Below are positions 24,901 to 33,506 of a stretch of DNA of 64,000 nucleotides, piece by piece. The translations under genes and the position numbers were made by a program. This DNA comes from Nocardia sp. NBC_00416 (GTDB lineage: Bacteria > Actinomycetota > Actinomycetes > Mycobacteriales > Mycobacteriaceae). The stretch covers positions 6,450,501 to 6,514,500 of the forward strand of contig NZ_CP107932.1 in the NCBI RefSeq assembly GCF_036032445.1. The letters run 5' to 3'. Position 1 is the stretch's first letter; the number at the start of each line of letters is the position of its first letter. The notes below the pieces were generated by a model. The model searched no databases. It was not told the DNA's origin and worked only from the letters and a program-made list of their open reading frames with translations.

Positions 24901-27261
24901 ATGGCCGCATTGGAGCCGGGTTCGGTGTTCGCCGGGTTCACCATCGAACGACTTCTCGGTGCCGGCGGCATGGGGGAGGTGTACGTGGCCCGGCATCCGC
25001 GGTTACCTCGCTCCGACGCGGTGAAGGTGCTTGCCGCGCAGTTCACCCGCGACGACTCGTACCGGCGCCGCTTCGAGCGGGAGGCGGATCTCGCCGCGGC
25101 TCTGTCGCATCCCGGCATCGTGACCGTGCACGACCGTGGGGAATTCGACGGACGGTTGTGGATCTCTCTGGAACTGGTCGACGGCATCGATCTATCGGCG
25201 GCGCTCGTCGGAGCTGCGGGCGGGTTGCCCGCCGCCGACGTGGTCCGGGCGATCTCGGAGATAGCCGACGCGCTCGATTATGCGGGTGCGCGCGGGCTCG
25301 TCCACCGAGACGTGAAACCCGCCAACGTCCTGCTCGCCCGGACCGGCCACTACCTGCTGACCGACTTCGGGATAGCCCGGATGGGACCAGAGACCTCCGA
25401 CCTCACCGGAACGGGTCTGACTATCGGCACCGTCGCCTATGCCTCTCCGGAACAGATGCGGGGACTCCCCGTCGATCCACGATCCGACCAGTATTCATTG
25501 GCTGCCACCGCCTTTCATCTCCTCACCGGCGTGCAGCCGTTCACCGGCACCAACGCGGTCGCGGTGATCATGGCTCATGCGCAGCAGCCCGTTCCCAGTG
25601 TGCGAGACCGCCGGCCCGATCTCACGCCGCACGTCGATTCGGTCCTCGGCCGCGCGCTGGCGAAGAGCCCGGAGCATCGCTACACCACCAGCAAGGATTT
25701 TGCGACCGCGCTCGGTCAGGCTCTGTCCGTGCTCGCGCCTTCCGGGCCACCATCCGCCGGTCGATACGCGGCCACAGTCGTCAACCCGGCAGCGGCCGGC
25801 CGTGGACCGCATCATCCGGCACCGCTGATGCCACCTGCTCCGGTGAACACGAGGCCACGAACGACTCGGCGCCGCGGGATCCCTCTCCTCGTCGGAGCCA
25901 TGGTGGCCACTGCGGCGCTGGTCGTCGGGGTGCTGGGTGTCCGGGCATTCGTCCACGACGCGGGTGCGGAGGAAGCCGCGAAGTTGCCCCGCCGACCCGT
26001 GACACCGATTCTGCCGTCGCTCGACAAGCGGCCGGACACCCCGATCTGGACGCTGCCGGCTGCTCCCGGCCCGGCCGGCTCCCAGGTGGAGGAGGTGTCG
26101 GCGCTCGGCGGTGATGCCGACACCGTCCTTTTCGGCCGCACAGTCCGGCTGGCCGACGGGAGCACCACCGAATACCTGGACGTGGTCGATGCGAACACCG
26201 GCCGGCTCCGGGAGGACACCGAGCCCGTCGCGGTGGACACGTCCGAGCGCAACCTCGACCGCTGTGTCGTCGACGTCGGACGTTCGGCAGCTGCCTGCCA
26301 CCTCAACGGTGCGTCGGCGCCCAACGATGCCGTCATCGTCGTCGACCTCGCGGCCGGCCGGATTGTCGGCACCTTTCCCGCAGCAGACACCATCGTCGAC
26401 CTGACCGCCGCAGGTGAGCGTTTCGTATTCGTGGACCGGACACCTCGGACTCTCCTGCCGTCGCTGCGAACGGTCGGTGCCGACGGCCGGGAACTCCCGC
26501 CGATCGGCTGGACCGATACCGACCCGAATCCGGTCCGCCCGGACCCGAGCCCCTCGATCGAGGTCTTCGGAGCTGCCCGGCTGGCCGTGGTCAAGACTCC
26601 ACCGGACCCGTCGGTACCACTGTCGAAGTGGGAGTTACGCGTGATACGGCTCGAGGACGGTAAAGAAGTTTTCCGGCGTGACTCCGTAGCAGAGATTCGT
26701 GACCAGGACTGGAACGTCTTCATCGATGGATTCGTCGTCGCCGACGGCGGATCACCGGCCGGGATCTACGACCGGAACGGCACCAGGACAGCGGATCTCC
26801 CGGACGGCTGGCGTCCGAGCGAGCACTCGACGACAACGTCGGCGGAGCCGGGACCGGTGGAGACTTCGGTACCCACGGCCGTTCGGGTAGACGGAAACCG
26901 GACGACCTACGCGGGGATCAGTCCGCGCAATGGGACTGTCCTGTGGCAGCAGAAGTCATACGGCGCCGACGACAACCCCGAGCAACTTCTGTTGCGCGGC
27001 ATCGGAAATCTGATCCTCACCTCGGAGTCGGGCCGTGTCGTAGATGCCTATACCGGTGAGTATGTGATCCCCGGACTCGTACCGGAAGGCACCGAGCTCG
27101 GTACCGACGGCAGCCGGATCGCCGTCGCCCTCGACTCGGCCCATTCGGGCAGCGCACTCCAGGTATGGAGCGCCGACGGTGAAGTCTGGGATATCACGAG
27201 TGAGTACGAACCCGTGGCGGTCGGCGGCAAGCTCTATATCGGGAACCTGAGGCTCTTCTGA
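24901..27261 (+). CDS. Receptor-type Ser/Thr protein kinase with extracytoplasmic beta-propeller-like sensor
   Basis: A 786-residue PknB-class kinase. Glycine loop LGAGGMGEVY (19-28), Lys42 (DAVKVLA), catalytic HRDVKPANVLL (Asp137), DFG (Asp155), activation segment with a TGTG threonine cluster, and GTVAYASPEQM are all intact. A Pro-rich juxtamembrane part leads to one TM helix near 326-350 (GIPLLVGAMVATAALVVGVLG). The outer ~435 residues contain repeated strands (LDVVDANTGRL, VVDAYTGEYV, LQVWSADGEVW) like a PQQ/WD-type propeller, not PASTA repeats. GGGGAGGT precedes the ATG at 24901; an earlier ATG (24856) has no such signal. The ligand is unknown. It lies 206 nt after acpS, so a link to FAS-I control is only suggestive. 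Confidence 0.92.
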   Translation: MAALEPGSVFAGFTIERLLGAGGMGEVYVARHPRLPRSDAVKVLAAQFTRDDSYRRRFEREADLAAALSHPGIVTVHDRGEFDGRLWISLELVDGIDLSAALVGAAGGLPAADVVRAISEIADALDYAGARGLVHRDVKPANVLLARTGHYLLTDFGIARMGPETSDLTGTGLTIGTVAYASPEQMRGLPVDPRSDQYSLAATAFHLLTGVQPFTGTNAVAVIMAHAQQPVPSVRDRRPDLTPHVDSVLGRALAKSPEHRYTTSKDFATALGQALSVLAPSGPPSAGRYAATVVNPAAAGRGPHHPAPLMPPAPVNTRPRTTRRRGIPLLVGAMVATAALVVGVLGVRAFVHDAGAEEAAKLPRRPVTPILPSLDKRPDTPIWTLPAAPGPAGSQVEEVSALGGDADTVLFGRTVRLADGSTTEYLDVVDANTGRLREDTEPVAVDTSERNLDRCVVDVGRSAAACHLNGASAPNDAVIVVDLAAGRIVGTFPAADTIVDLTAAGERFVFVDRTPRTLLPSLRTVGADGRELPPIGWTDTDPNPVRPDPSPSIEVFGAARLAVVKTPPDPSVPLSKWELRVIRLEDGKEVFRRDSVAEIRDQDWNVFIDGFVVADGGSPAGIYDRNGTRTADLPDGWRPSEHSTTTSAEPGPVETSVPTAVRVDGNRTTYAGISPRNGTVLWQQKSYGADDNPEQLLLRGIGNLILTSESGRVVDAYTGEYVIPGLVPEGTELGTDGSRIAVALDSAHSGSALQVWSADGEVWDITSEYEPVAVGGKLYIGNLRLF

Positions 27262-27325
27262 CCGCATGCGGCGGGCCGAAGGCGTCGACGCGAAACCGAA
27301 TCGCGTTACGGCCGCCGAGCGTCGA

Positions 27326-28024
27326 TCAGCGTTGGCTGGCCGTGCGGGACTCCTTCTCCGCGACCAGGAGATAGGCGACCATGAGTCGTTTGAGTTCGGC
27401 GACCGCGTCGGCGTGGCTCTGTTCGTCCTGCACCGAGAAGTTCATCATCGAATACACCACGTGCACCAGCACCTCGGCCATCATGGTGCGCCGGGCGCGC
27501 GGAGTGCGCGGGGTCAGCGGGCGCAGCATCTGCGAGACGACCTCGGCGAACTCCTTCTCGTGGATGGCGCCGGTGGCCCGGGTCGACGGGGTGGACTGCA
27601 TGGCCAGCCACACCTCGCGACGGGAGGGGTCGGTCATCCACAGACTGGCGAGATGGTCGACGAACTGGTTCATATGGCGCAGCCAGTCCAGCGACGGGAT
27701 CTCGCCGTGGAAATCGGCCAGCTCCTGGGACACCGCCACCAGATCCTGCCGGTTCAGCTCGCAGACGATCACGTATTTGTTGGCGAAGAACTGGTACAGG
27801 GTGCCGATCGGCACTTCCGCGCGGGCGGCGACTTCTTCGCAGGTGAACGATTCGAAACCCACTTCGACCAGCAGTTCGCGCGACGCCTGCAGAAGCGCGT
27901 CGAACTTGCGTTTACTGCGTTCCTGGGTCGGCCGCCGACGCGGCATCAGTTCTTGCGGGTCGTCCTGAAGTTCCAGCGCAGGGTCCGGACGCCGTTTGGC
28001 CCTGGCCTCCGTCCGTACGTTCAC
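27326..28024 (-). CDS. TetR family transcriptional regulator
   Basis: A 232-residue regulator. The HTH lies at about residues 40-85 (RKFDALLQASRELLVEVGFESFTCEEVAARAEVPIGTLYQFFANK), followed by an all-helical ligand domain. GTG at 28024 is preceded by TAGCCT at 7 nt, supporting a leaderless start there; ATGs at 28093 and 27946 are alternatives. It is not similar in sequence to the mycobacterial FasR N-terminus I remember. Its nearest divergent partner is unclear, since the gene upstream (bcp) runs the same way and is separated by a terminator. Ligand and targets are unknown. Confidence 0.88.
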   Translation of the reverse strand: MNVRTEARAKRRPDPALELQDDPQELMPRRRPTQERSKRKFDALLQASRELLVEVGFESFTCEEVAARAEVPIGTLYQFFANKYVIVCELNRQDLVAVSQELADFHGEIPSLDWLRHMNQFVDHLASLWMTDPSRREVWLAMQSTPSTRATGAIHEKEFAEVVSQMLRPLTPRTPRARRTMMAEVLVHVVYSMMNFSVQDEQSHADAVAELKRLMVAYLLVAEKESRTASQR

Positions 28025-28031
28025 CTGTCCC

Positions 28032-28037
28032 AGGCTA
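28032..28037 (-). promoter_or_regulatory. -10 box for leaderless TetR mRNA
   Basis: TAGCCT, 7 nt before GTG 28024 on the minus strand. Confidence 0.5.
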
Positions 28038-28286
28038 GCGGTAGGAAGAACCCAGTGGTGCAGAGTGTGGAACTGTGACGGCGAGTCTGTCATGTCTCAC
28101 CACGGAAATCCCGCCGAACCGGGGCGCGACACCGGCCGAAACGAGTGCCGGGCACCCCGCCGCGGCGGGATCGGTGTCAGTCCCGGGTCCGCCTGCGGAA
28201 CAGGGCCAGGGCCGCGAGATATCCCGCCGGCGCGATCCCGCCCCACCACTCGACGGCTGCGAGCGGCTGATCGCCTCGTACGAATG

Positions 28287-28311
28287 ACCACCCGGGCCGA
28301 GCCCGGGTGGT
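28287..28311 (-). terminator. Hairpin terminator after bcp
   Basis: A perfect 11-bp stem ACCACCCGGGC/GCCCGGGTGGT with a 3-nt loop lies 6 nt after the bcp stop. Confidence 0.75.
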
Positions 28312-28317
28312 AGCCGA

Positions 28318-28791
28318 TCAGACCGACAGATCGCGGCGGAGTTTGGCGACATGCCCGGTGGCGCGCACGTTGTACTGCGCCACTTCGATTTTCCCCGCGG
28401 CGTCGACGAGGAAGGTGGACCGGATCACGCCGGTCACCTTCTTGCCGTACATGGTCTTCTCGCCGAACGCCCCCCATTCGCCGAGGACCTTGCGATCAGG
28501 GTCGGACAGCAACGGGAAGTTCAGCTGTTCGGCGTCGCGGAATTTGGCCAGTTTGGCGGGTTTGTCGGGGGAGATGCCGACGACCTCGAGCCCGGCGGAG
28601 TTCAGCTCGCCGAGGCTGTCCCGGAAGTCACAGGCCTGCTTGGTACAGCCGGGAGTGCTCGCAGCGGGGTAGAAGTACACCACGACCTTGCGGCCGCGGT
28701 AGTCGGCGAGCGAGACCTCGTTGCCGTCGGCGTCGGGAAGCGTGAAATCGGGCGCCGGATCGCCCGGGGAGAGTCGCTGGTTGTCGGTCAC
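28318..28791 (-). CDS. bcp: Thioredoxin-dependent peroxiredoxin (BCP/PrxQ)
   Basis: A 157-residue atypical 2-Cys peroxiredoxin that reduces hydroperoxides with thioredoxin. The active site STPGCTKQACDF gives peroxidatic Cys49 and resolving Cys54, the five-residue spacing of the BCP group. N-terminal LSPGDPAPDFTLPDADG and FGEKTMYGKKVTGVIRSTFLVDAAGKI are family blocks. GTG 28791 starts the protein, with a TACGGT box 7 nt upstream and no Shine-Dalgarno sequence. A hairpin follows the stop. It should protect the lipid-rich envelope and cytosol against lipid peroxides. Confidence 0.95.
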   Translation of the reverse strand: MTDNQRLSPGDPAPDFTLPDADGNEVSLADYRGRKVVVYFYPAASTPGCTKQACDFRDSLGELNSAGLEVVGISPDKPAKLAKFRDAEQLNFPLLSDPDRKVLGEWGAFGEKTMYGKKVTGVIRSTFLVDAAGKIEVAQYNVRATGHVAKLRRDLSV

Positions 28792-28798
28792 CCTCGCT

Positions 28799-28804
28799 AC
28801 CGTA
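28799..28804 (-). promoter_or_regulatory. -10 box for leaderless bcp mRNA
   Basis: TACGGT, 7 nt before GTG 28791 on the minus strand. Confidence 0.5.
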
Positions 28805-29059
28805 TCCGAACCGCCCGGCTCCCGAATCCGGATGCGCGCCCGTGCTCTGCGCCGGCCGCTTCGGCGGGTGAATCGGGAGGCGCCGGCGGCCCGCGGCGAT
28901 TCCCGCCGCACCCGGCGGCGCGGGGACGATCGGGTAGCGGCCTGGGGGAGCGCGGATACACTCGAGCGCGAACCCCGGCGCGATCCGGTGACCACCGCGG
29001 CCCAGGGGTGATCACCGGCCGCCGGAGAACGCGGCAGACCAGTTACAGGAGGCGTGAAG

Positions 29060-29281
29060 GTGGCAAAGGATACCGAGCGGATCGAGCGGGAGATCGAGGC
29101 CGCGCGGGAGCGGTTGGCCAGCACCCTGGACGAGATCGCGGTGCGGGCCGATCCGCAGCGGATCGCCGAGGGGACCAAGCAGCTGGCGCTGGCCAAGGTG
29201 AGCGAGCCGAAGGTCAAATACACCCTGATCGGTGTGGGTGCGCTGCTCGCGGGTGCGCTGCTGTTCAAAATTCTGCGCTGA
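29060..29281 (+). CDS. DUF3618 family small membrane protein
   Basis: A 73-residue protein with an amphipathic helix (KDTERIEREIEAARERLASTLDEIAVRADP) followed by a C-terminal TM helix (YTLIGVGALLAGALLFKIL). This is the DUF3618 layout. CAGGAGG at 29046-29052 sits 7 nt before GTG 29060, making it a better start than the GTG at 29054, which is only 1 nt away. Function is unknown. A similarly small protein lies next to bcp in mycobacteria, so the pairing is conserved. Confidence 0.85.
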   Translation: MAKDTERIEREIEAARERLASTLDEIAVRADPQRIAEGTKQLALAKVSEPKVKYTLIGVGALLAGALLFKILR

Positions 29282-29393
29282 TCGGGAAGCGCGTCCGCGC
29301 CGGGCTGGTCGTGGGAGCGCGTCCGCGCCGGGGTCGATCGCGACGCGCGGCGGGCTGAGCTCGCGCACACGTTCCGCGCTGGGCTCGAATACA

Positions 29394-29430
29394 GAACACC
29401 CGGTGACAGAGGATCTGTCACCGGGTGTTC
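29394..29430. terminator. Strong bidirectional terminator hairpin
   Basis: A perfect 16-bp stem GAACACCCGGTGACAG/CTGTCACCGGGTGTTC with an AGGAT loop lies between the convergent DUF3618 and excalibur genes. Confidence 0.85.
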
Positions 29431-29454
29431 GTGTTCGTGCGCAGTTACCGTGGA

Positions 29455-29763
29455 TCAGACGGTGGGGCAAGCGAACCCGTCGCCGTCGGGATCCAGGTGC
29501 GGACCGAACCCGGGCTCTCCGCGGAAGATCGGCGCCCGACCCGCGGCGCGCGCTTCGTCACAATTCTTGAAGGCGCCACCGGCGGAACCGGTCTGCGCCA
29601 GCTGCGCGGATCCGGTGGCGCCCAGCACGGCGTCGGCAGCGGAGGAACCGGTACCCGCCAGAGAGGGCAGCGGGATCTGGATCGGGCCGGCGCTCGCGGC
29701 GGGAGCGGCCAGAAGAGTCAGCCCCGCGGCGGCGGCGCTGACATAGAGCTGGCGTACGTTCAT
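29455..29763 (-). CDS. Secreted excalibur calcium-binding domain protein
   Basis: A 102-residue exported protein. The signal peptide MNVRQLYVSAAAAGLTLLAAPAASA is followed by a short Gly/Ala/Ser linker. A C-terminal excalibur domain (FKNCDEARAAGRAPI, then HLDPDGDGFACP) has an EF-hand-like DPDGDGFAC loop with the two characteristic cysteines. Such domains bind Ca2+ at the cell surface. AGAGGA lies just before the ATG. Its role is unknown; wall anchoring or nuclease accessory roles are known for other excalibur proteins. Confidence 0.88.
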   Translation of the reverse strand: MNVRQLYVSAAAAGLTLLAAPAASAGPIQIPLPSLAGTGSSAADAVLGATGSAQLAQTGSAGGAFKNCDEARAAGRAPIFRGEPGFGPHLDPDGDGFACPTV

Positions 29764-30081
29764 GAATTCCTCTATGTCTGCTGGGGAGTGGATCTGCGTT
29801 CGACAAGAGAACGCGCGGCTACCACTGTTGTGAGGGCCGGGTCGATTGTCAACTTGTATGGCCTGGATAAGACATGGGAAATTCGGCGCGCGGTTGGGTA
29901 CTCCGGTGGTGCTGTGACGCACCGCGCCACAGCGGCGGCGCCCTCGTCCAGTACGGGGAGGTTTCGCCGCAGACAACACATTGTGATAGGGATGCATGCT
30001 ATGTCCGAGGCTCGTACTCCGCTGCTGTTACTCGACCCATCACGGGCCGGCCGGAGAAAGCGATAGGTCGGGGATAAGCAG
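29764..30081. other. Divergent promoter region
   Basis: It separates the excalibur gene (minus) from the acyltransferase gene (plus). For the minus strand a TTGACA at 29847-29852 could be a -35 element; the matching -10 is unclear. No gene or RNA element is recognised. Confidence 0.35.
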
Positions 30082-32202
30082 TTGTTGCGAATCAAGGAAC
30101 GCGACCTCGCCGGTGACCCGCCCGCGCCAGAGCCGGTAGCCGCGGCCCGCTCGGCCGACTATCGCCTGGATCTCGACGGTCTCCGCGGTATAGCCATTGC
30201 GCTGGTCGTCGCCTTCCACGTCTGGTACGGCAAGGTTTCCGGCGGGGTCGACATCTTCCTGGTGCTCTCGGGCTTCTTCTTCACCGGCATGCTGTTGCGT
30301 CAGGTCGAACGGACCGGCGGGGTGGGTCTGCGGCAGACCGCGGTGCGCACCGCGCGCCGGCTGCTCCCCGCGCTCATGGTCGTGCTGGCGCTGGTGGCGG
30401 TGGTCACAGTGCTGTCCAGGCCGTACTCGACCTGGGGCAATATGTCCGGCCAGACCATCGCCACCGCCTTCTACTATCAGAACTGGTATCTGGCGCAGTC
30501 CGCCGAGAGTTATCTCGCCGCGGACCCTTCGGTCAGCCCACTCCAGCACATGTGGTCGATGGCGGTCCAAGGCCAGTTCTATCTGGCCATCGCGGTACTG
30601 CTGGCGGTGGTCGGCTGGGTGTACCGGCGGCTCGGCCGTCCGACGGCCGTGCGGCCGACGGTCGTGGTGCTGGTGCTGGCGCTGGGTACCGGCTCCTTCG
30701 TCTACGCCGCTGTGTGGATGACCAAGTCGCAGGAATGGACCTACTACGACAGCGGCGCCCGCGCCTGGGAGCTGCTGACCGGCGCCCTGCTCGCGGCGGT
30801 GCTGCCGTGGGTGCGGTTCACCGCGGGCCGGACCGGGCGATTGCTGCTGACGCTGATCGCGTCGCTCGGACTCACAGCGGTACTCGTCTGCGGTCTGCTG
30901 TTCGACGGAGCGCGCCAGTTCCCCGGACCGGCCGCCCTGTTCCCGGTGGGGGCCGCGGTGGCGCTGATCGTCGCCGGCATCCCGACCGTGACCGGCTGGC
31001 GGTCGGTCGTATCCCGGCTGCTCGCCTCTCGGCCGATGGTCGAACTGGGTTCGATCGCCTATTCCCTGTACCTGTGGCATTGGCCGCTGCTGATCTACTA
31101 CCTGGTGCAGACCGGGAAACCGCATGCGGGCCTCGGCGGTGGGCTGATGGTCATCAGTGTGTCGCTGGTGCTGGCGGTCCTGACCAACAAGTTCGTCGAG
31201 GAGCCCCTGCGGTTGCGGTCGGGCCGCGCGGTCGTGGCGCCGGTGTGGCAACGCCGGATCCCCGGTGTGGCGGTCGGACTGGTCGGGGTGCTGGTGCTCG
31301 CCGCCTGCGTCTCGTGGCAGGTGGTGATGGCGCGCACCCCGTCCGAACCGGTCGAAGCGCTACCGGTCAACGAGTATCCGGGTGCCGAAGCCCTGTTCGC
31401 CGGTGCGGCGGTCCCGGTGGCGAAACTGCGGCCGTCGATCCTGGAGGCATCCAATGATCTTCCGGCGCCGACCCGCGACGGATGTATCTCCGACTGGTTC
31501 AACAAAGAAGTGGTCACCTGCACCTACGGTGATCCGAACGGTTCGCGCACCGTCGCCATGGTCGGGAACTCCCATACCGAGCACTGGATGCCCGCCATGG
31601 ACGCGCTGGCCCAGGTGCGCGATATCAAGGTCGTCGTCTACTTGAAGATGGGGTGTTCGCTCAATATCCGTGACGACGCGCAATACCGGGGTCTCGATAT
31701 CTCCGATTGCCGCGACTGGTCCCGCGAAGTGATCGATATGCTCGCCGCCGATCCGCCGGACTGGGTGTTCACCACCGCCACCGCGCCCGTCTGGCCCAGC
31801 GGCGGCGACGTGGTGCCCGCCGAGTACCTCGATGTGTGGGCCGCGCTGGCGGAACGGAACCTGAACGTTCTCGCGATCCGCGATACCCCGTGGCTGCGCA
31901 GCCCCACCGGGATCCGCTACAGCGCGGTGGACTGCCTGGCCGCCGGTGGCGACAGCGCGACCTGCGGAATGCCGCGTGCGACGGCGCTGGCGCCGGTCAA
32001 TCCGGCACTGGTGGTCGCGCCGGCGTTCCCCAATATGCGACTGCTGGATCTCACCGACTCGGTGTGCGGACCCGATATCTGCCGGGTGGTCGAGGGAAAT
32101 GTGCTCGTCTACCACGACGAGCACCATCTCAGTGCGAGCTACGCGCGGACCCTCGCCCCCGAGCTGGAGCGTCAGATCGGCACGGCCACCGGCTGGTGGT
32201 GA
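30082..32202 (+). CDS. Membrane acyltransferase-3 with C-terminal SGNH domain (OafA/PatA type)
   Basis: A 706-residue two-part protein. The first ~410 residues form an acyltransferase-3 domain of about 10-11 TM helices, beginning DYRLDLDGLRGIAIALVVAFHVWYG with the conserved Arg and His. A WHWPLL motif follows near residue 332. The extracytoplasmic part from ~420 is an SGNH hydrolase-like domain: GNSHTEHW supplies the block I Ser, and YHDEHHLS near residue 680 the Asp/His pair. Relatives transfer acetyl or longer acyl groups onto peptidoglycan, arabinogalactan or secreted glycans. The start is a TTG (30082 or 30085) because no ATG or GTG lies in frame before the conserved N-terminus; this is the least certain part. 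Confidence 0.9.
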   Translation: MLRIKERDLAGDPPAPEPVAAARSADYRLDLDGLRGIAIALVVAFHVWYGKVSGGVDIFLVLSGFFFTGMLLRQVERTGGVGLRQTAVRTARRLLPALMVVLALVAVVTVLSRPYSTWGNMSGQTIATAFYYQNWYLAQSAESYLAADPSVSPLQHMWSMAVQGQFYLAIAVLLAVVGWVYRRLGRPTAVRPTVVVLVLALGTGSFVYAAVWMTKSQEWTYYDSGARAWELLTGALLAAVLPWVRFTAGRTGRLLLTLIASLGLTAVLVCGLLFDGARQFPGPAALFPVGAAVALIVAGIPTVTGWRSVVSRLLASRPMVELGSIAYSLYLWHWPLLIYYLVQTGKPHAGLGGGLMVISVSLVLAVLTNKFVEEPLRLRSGRAVVAPVWQRRIPGVAVGLVGVLVLAACVSWQVVMARTPSEPVEALPVNEYPGAEALFAGAAVPVAKLRPSILEASNDLPAPTRDGCISDWFNKEVVTCTYGDPNGSRTVAMVGNSHTEHWMPAMDALAQVRDIKVVVYLKMGCSLNIRDDAQYRGLDISDCRDWSREVIDMLAADPPDWVFTTATAPVWPSGGDVVPAEYLDVWAALAERNLNVLAIRDTPWLRSPTGIRYSAVDCLAAGGDSATCGMPRATALAPVNPALVVAPAFPNMRLLDLTDSVCGPDICRVVEGNVLVYHDEHHLSASYARTLAPELERQIGTATGWW

Positions 32203-32207
32203 CGGTC

Positions 32208-32241
32208 GCGGCCGGTGCGCGAGACCCCGCGCACCGGCCGC
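32208..32241 (+). terminator. Hairpin terminator after the acyltransferase gene
   Basis: A perfect 13-bp stem GCGGCCGGTGCGC/GCGCACCGGCCGC with an 8-nt loop starts 5 nt after the stop. Confidence 0.8.
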
Positions 32242-32316
32242 GCGCAGCGCCATCCGCTTACGCGGGCAGGCCGGTCCGTCGGACGGCGGCCGCTGTCGTG
32301 CCCGTGGCGGCCTGGA

Positions 32317-32628
32317 TCACCATGGGGTGACAGGTGGCTTCACCCAGAGCAGTTTCTCGTCGCTGTGCGGCCGCTGCGCCGCCGTGTGCGTGGGATGACG
32401 CGTGGCCCACAGGGCCTTCTCGTCCAACAGCTGCGCGACCGACCGCCAAGTCTCCTCGCTACTCGGCGGATTGGCTCCCGCGGCCCGGGCGAGTTTGCGG
32501 CGCACCGCCGCCGCCATATCGAGCAGGTCGGCTCCCGAAATATCCCGGTCCCACAGATAACCGGCCAGCTGCCGCGCCTTGGCGGCTCGACCGGCCTCCG
32601 CGGCCGGGGAATGCGCGTAATCGGCCAT
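32317..32628 (-). CDS. Small hypothetical protein
   Basis: A 103-residue soluble, mostly helical protein beginning MADYAHSPAAEAGRAAKARQ, with a central DISGADLLDMAAAVRRKLARAAG helix and a tail ending in LLWVKPPVTPW. No family is recognised. The start at 32628 has a TACACT box 5 nt upstream, which would suit a leaderless mRNA; the frame extends upstream to 32916, but that part looks non-coding. The SSEETWRSVAQLLDEKALWATRHP stretch suggests a small DNA- or protein-interaction module; no function can be assigned. Confidence 0.65.
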   Translation of the reverse strand: MADYAHSPAAEAGRAAKARQLAGYLWDRDISGADLLDMAAAVRRKLARAAGANPPSSEETWRSVAQLLDEKALWATRHPTHTAAQRPHSDEKLLWVKPPVTPW

Positions 32629-32941
32629 GAGCAAGTGTAAGAGTCTCTCGGAGAAGGAGGTTCGGGCCGTCCGTACAGGCGGCCCGACACCATTGCCCGT
32701 GCACTCGGGGCGGTCCCGGAGGAGGCCGTCGGCCCGGCGCGCGGTGGAATACGCGTCGATGCCGCCCAGCGCACTGGACGGCATCGACTGCCCACTTCGT
32801 TGTGGAGCACCCACGCCATTGTGGGTGTACGCGGAATCCGTTCGTGGACCGGGGCCGTCGGGCGCTCGCTTCGTTGCGAGGCCGGTCGGGCCTGGTTGAA
32901 CTGTGCTGGTCCGCAAAGGAGTTCGCGGGCTGTGTTTTTTT

Positions 32942-32960
32942 GCGCCGCCTGCGGCGGCGC
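32942..32960. repeat. Hairpin flanked by a T7 tract
   Basis: GCGCCGCC-TGC-GGCGGCGC forms a perfect 8-bp stem. The seven T residues (32935-32941) lie on its 5' side on the plus strand, so it is not a canonical terminator for either direction. Confidence 0.6.
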
Positions 32961-32961
32961 G

Positions 32962-33063
32962 GGGTTGAGGCCCCCTTGGTCCCGGCGTTCAGCCCTCGAG
33001 ACTCGAGGCTTCGCCTCATGCGCTTTCGAGGGCTGAACGCCGGGACCAAGGGGGCCTCAACCC
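32962..33063. repeat. Perfect 38-bp inverted repeat with nested hairpin in the loop
   Basis: The left arm 32962-32999 (starts GGGTTGAGGCCCCC) is the exact reverse complement of the right arm 33026-33063 (ends GGGGGCCTCAACCC). The 26-nt loop contains a second hairpin GAGGC-TTC-GCCTC (33005-33017). No reading frame or transposase is associated. Confidence 0.9.
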
Positions 33064-33139
33064 TTTGGGGTGCCTCGCTGAACTCGGCTCCGGCGGTTAC
33101 GTCGGAGATCGAAGTCCGGGCACCCGCTCGACGATCGCT

Positions 33140-33194
33140 CTGGTAGACCTCTACGGTCTTTCGAGAGTTCGCCTGGCAGATCTCTACGGTCTTT
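33140..33194 (+). repeat. Direct repeat with 33-bp period
   Basis: Two 22-nt copies (33140-33161 and 33173-33194) share 20 of 22 bases and the core CTCTACGGTCTTT. The period is a multiple of three and about three helical turns. Confidence 0.8.
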
Positions 33195-33487
33195 GTGCGA
33201 ACGCCCGCGGTGCCTTTACCACGTGCCCCAGCGACCGCATCGGTAGTGGCCTCTTCCGCGGATGGTCTACATCCATGGCCTGCCGGCTATGGAGCGAAGG
33301 AGCGCAGCGAACTGGGCTGCGGTCCAAAGCCGGGGATCGCCAGGACTTCGTCCCGCGCCTCGATCGCTTCTGCCGATCGGTCGGCTTCCATGGTCGGGGC
33401 CCGCCCCGGTTCTGGAGCGACGGAGCGAGGGAGCGCAGCGACTGAGCGGAGGAGTGAAGAACCGGGGTTGACAAGGGCCCCGACCCC

Positions 33488-33506
33488 GCCCCGCCGGAGG
33501 CGGGGC
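33488..33506 (-). terminator. Hairpin terminator after the transglycosylase gene
   Basis: GCCCCGCC-GGA-GGCGGGGC: an 8-bp stem with a triloop, 7 nt beyond the stop at 33514 on the minus strand. Confidence 0.65.

Noticed and set aside
27326..28024. This TetR protein as FasR
   Set aside because: Its HTH and N-terminus do not resemble the mycobacterial FasR sequence I recall; proximity to fas alone is not enough.
28094..28286. Minus-strand frame reading VEWWGGIAPAGYLAALALF
   Set aside because: It looks like a membrane-protein C-terminus but has no start codon before an upstream stop, so at most it is a relic. I could not support a gene.
32935..32960. T7 tract plus hairpin as an intrinsic terminator
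   Set aside because: On the plus strand the T run precedes the stem; on the minus strand it reads as A residues after the stem. Neither matches a rho-independent terminator.
32640..33480. Several 70-170-codon frames in the repeat-rich stretch
   Set aside because: No start signals, no family-like features, and they run through the palindrome and GGAGCG repeats in multiple frames.
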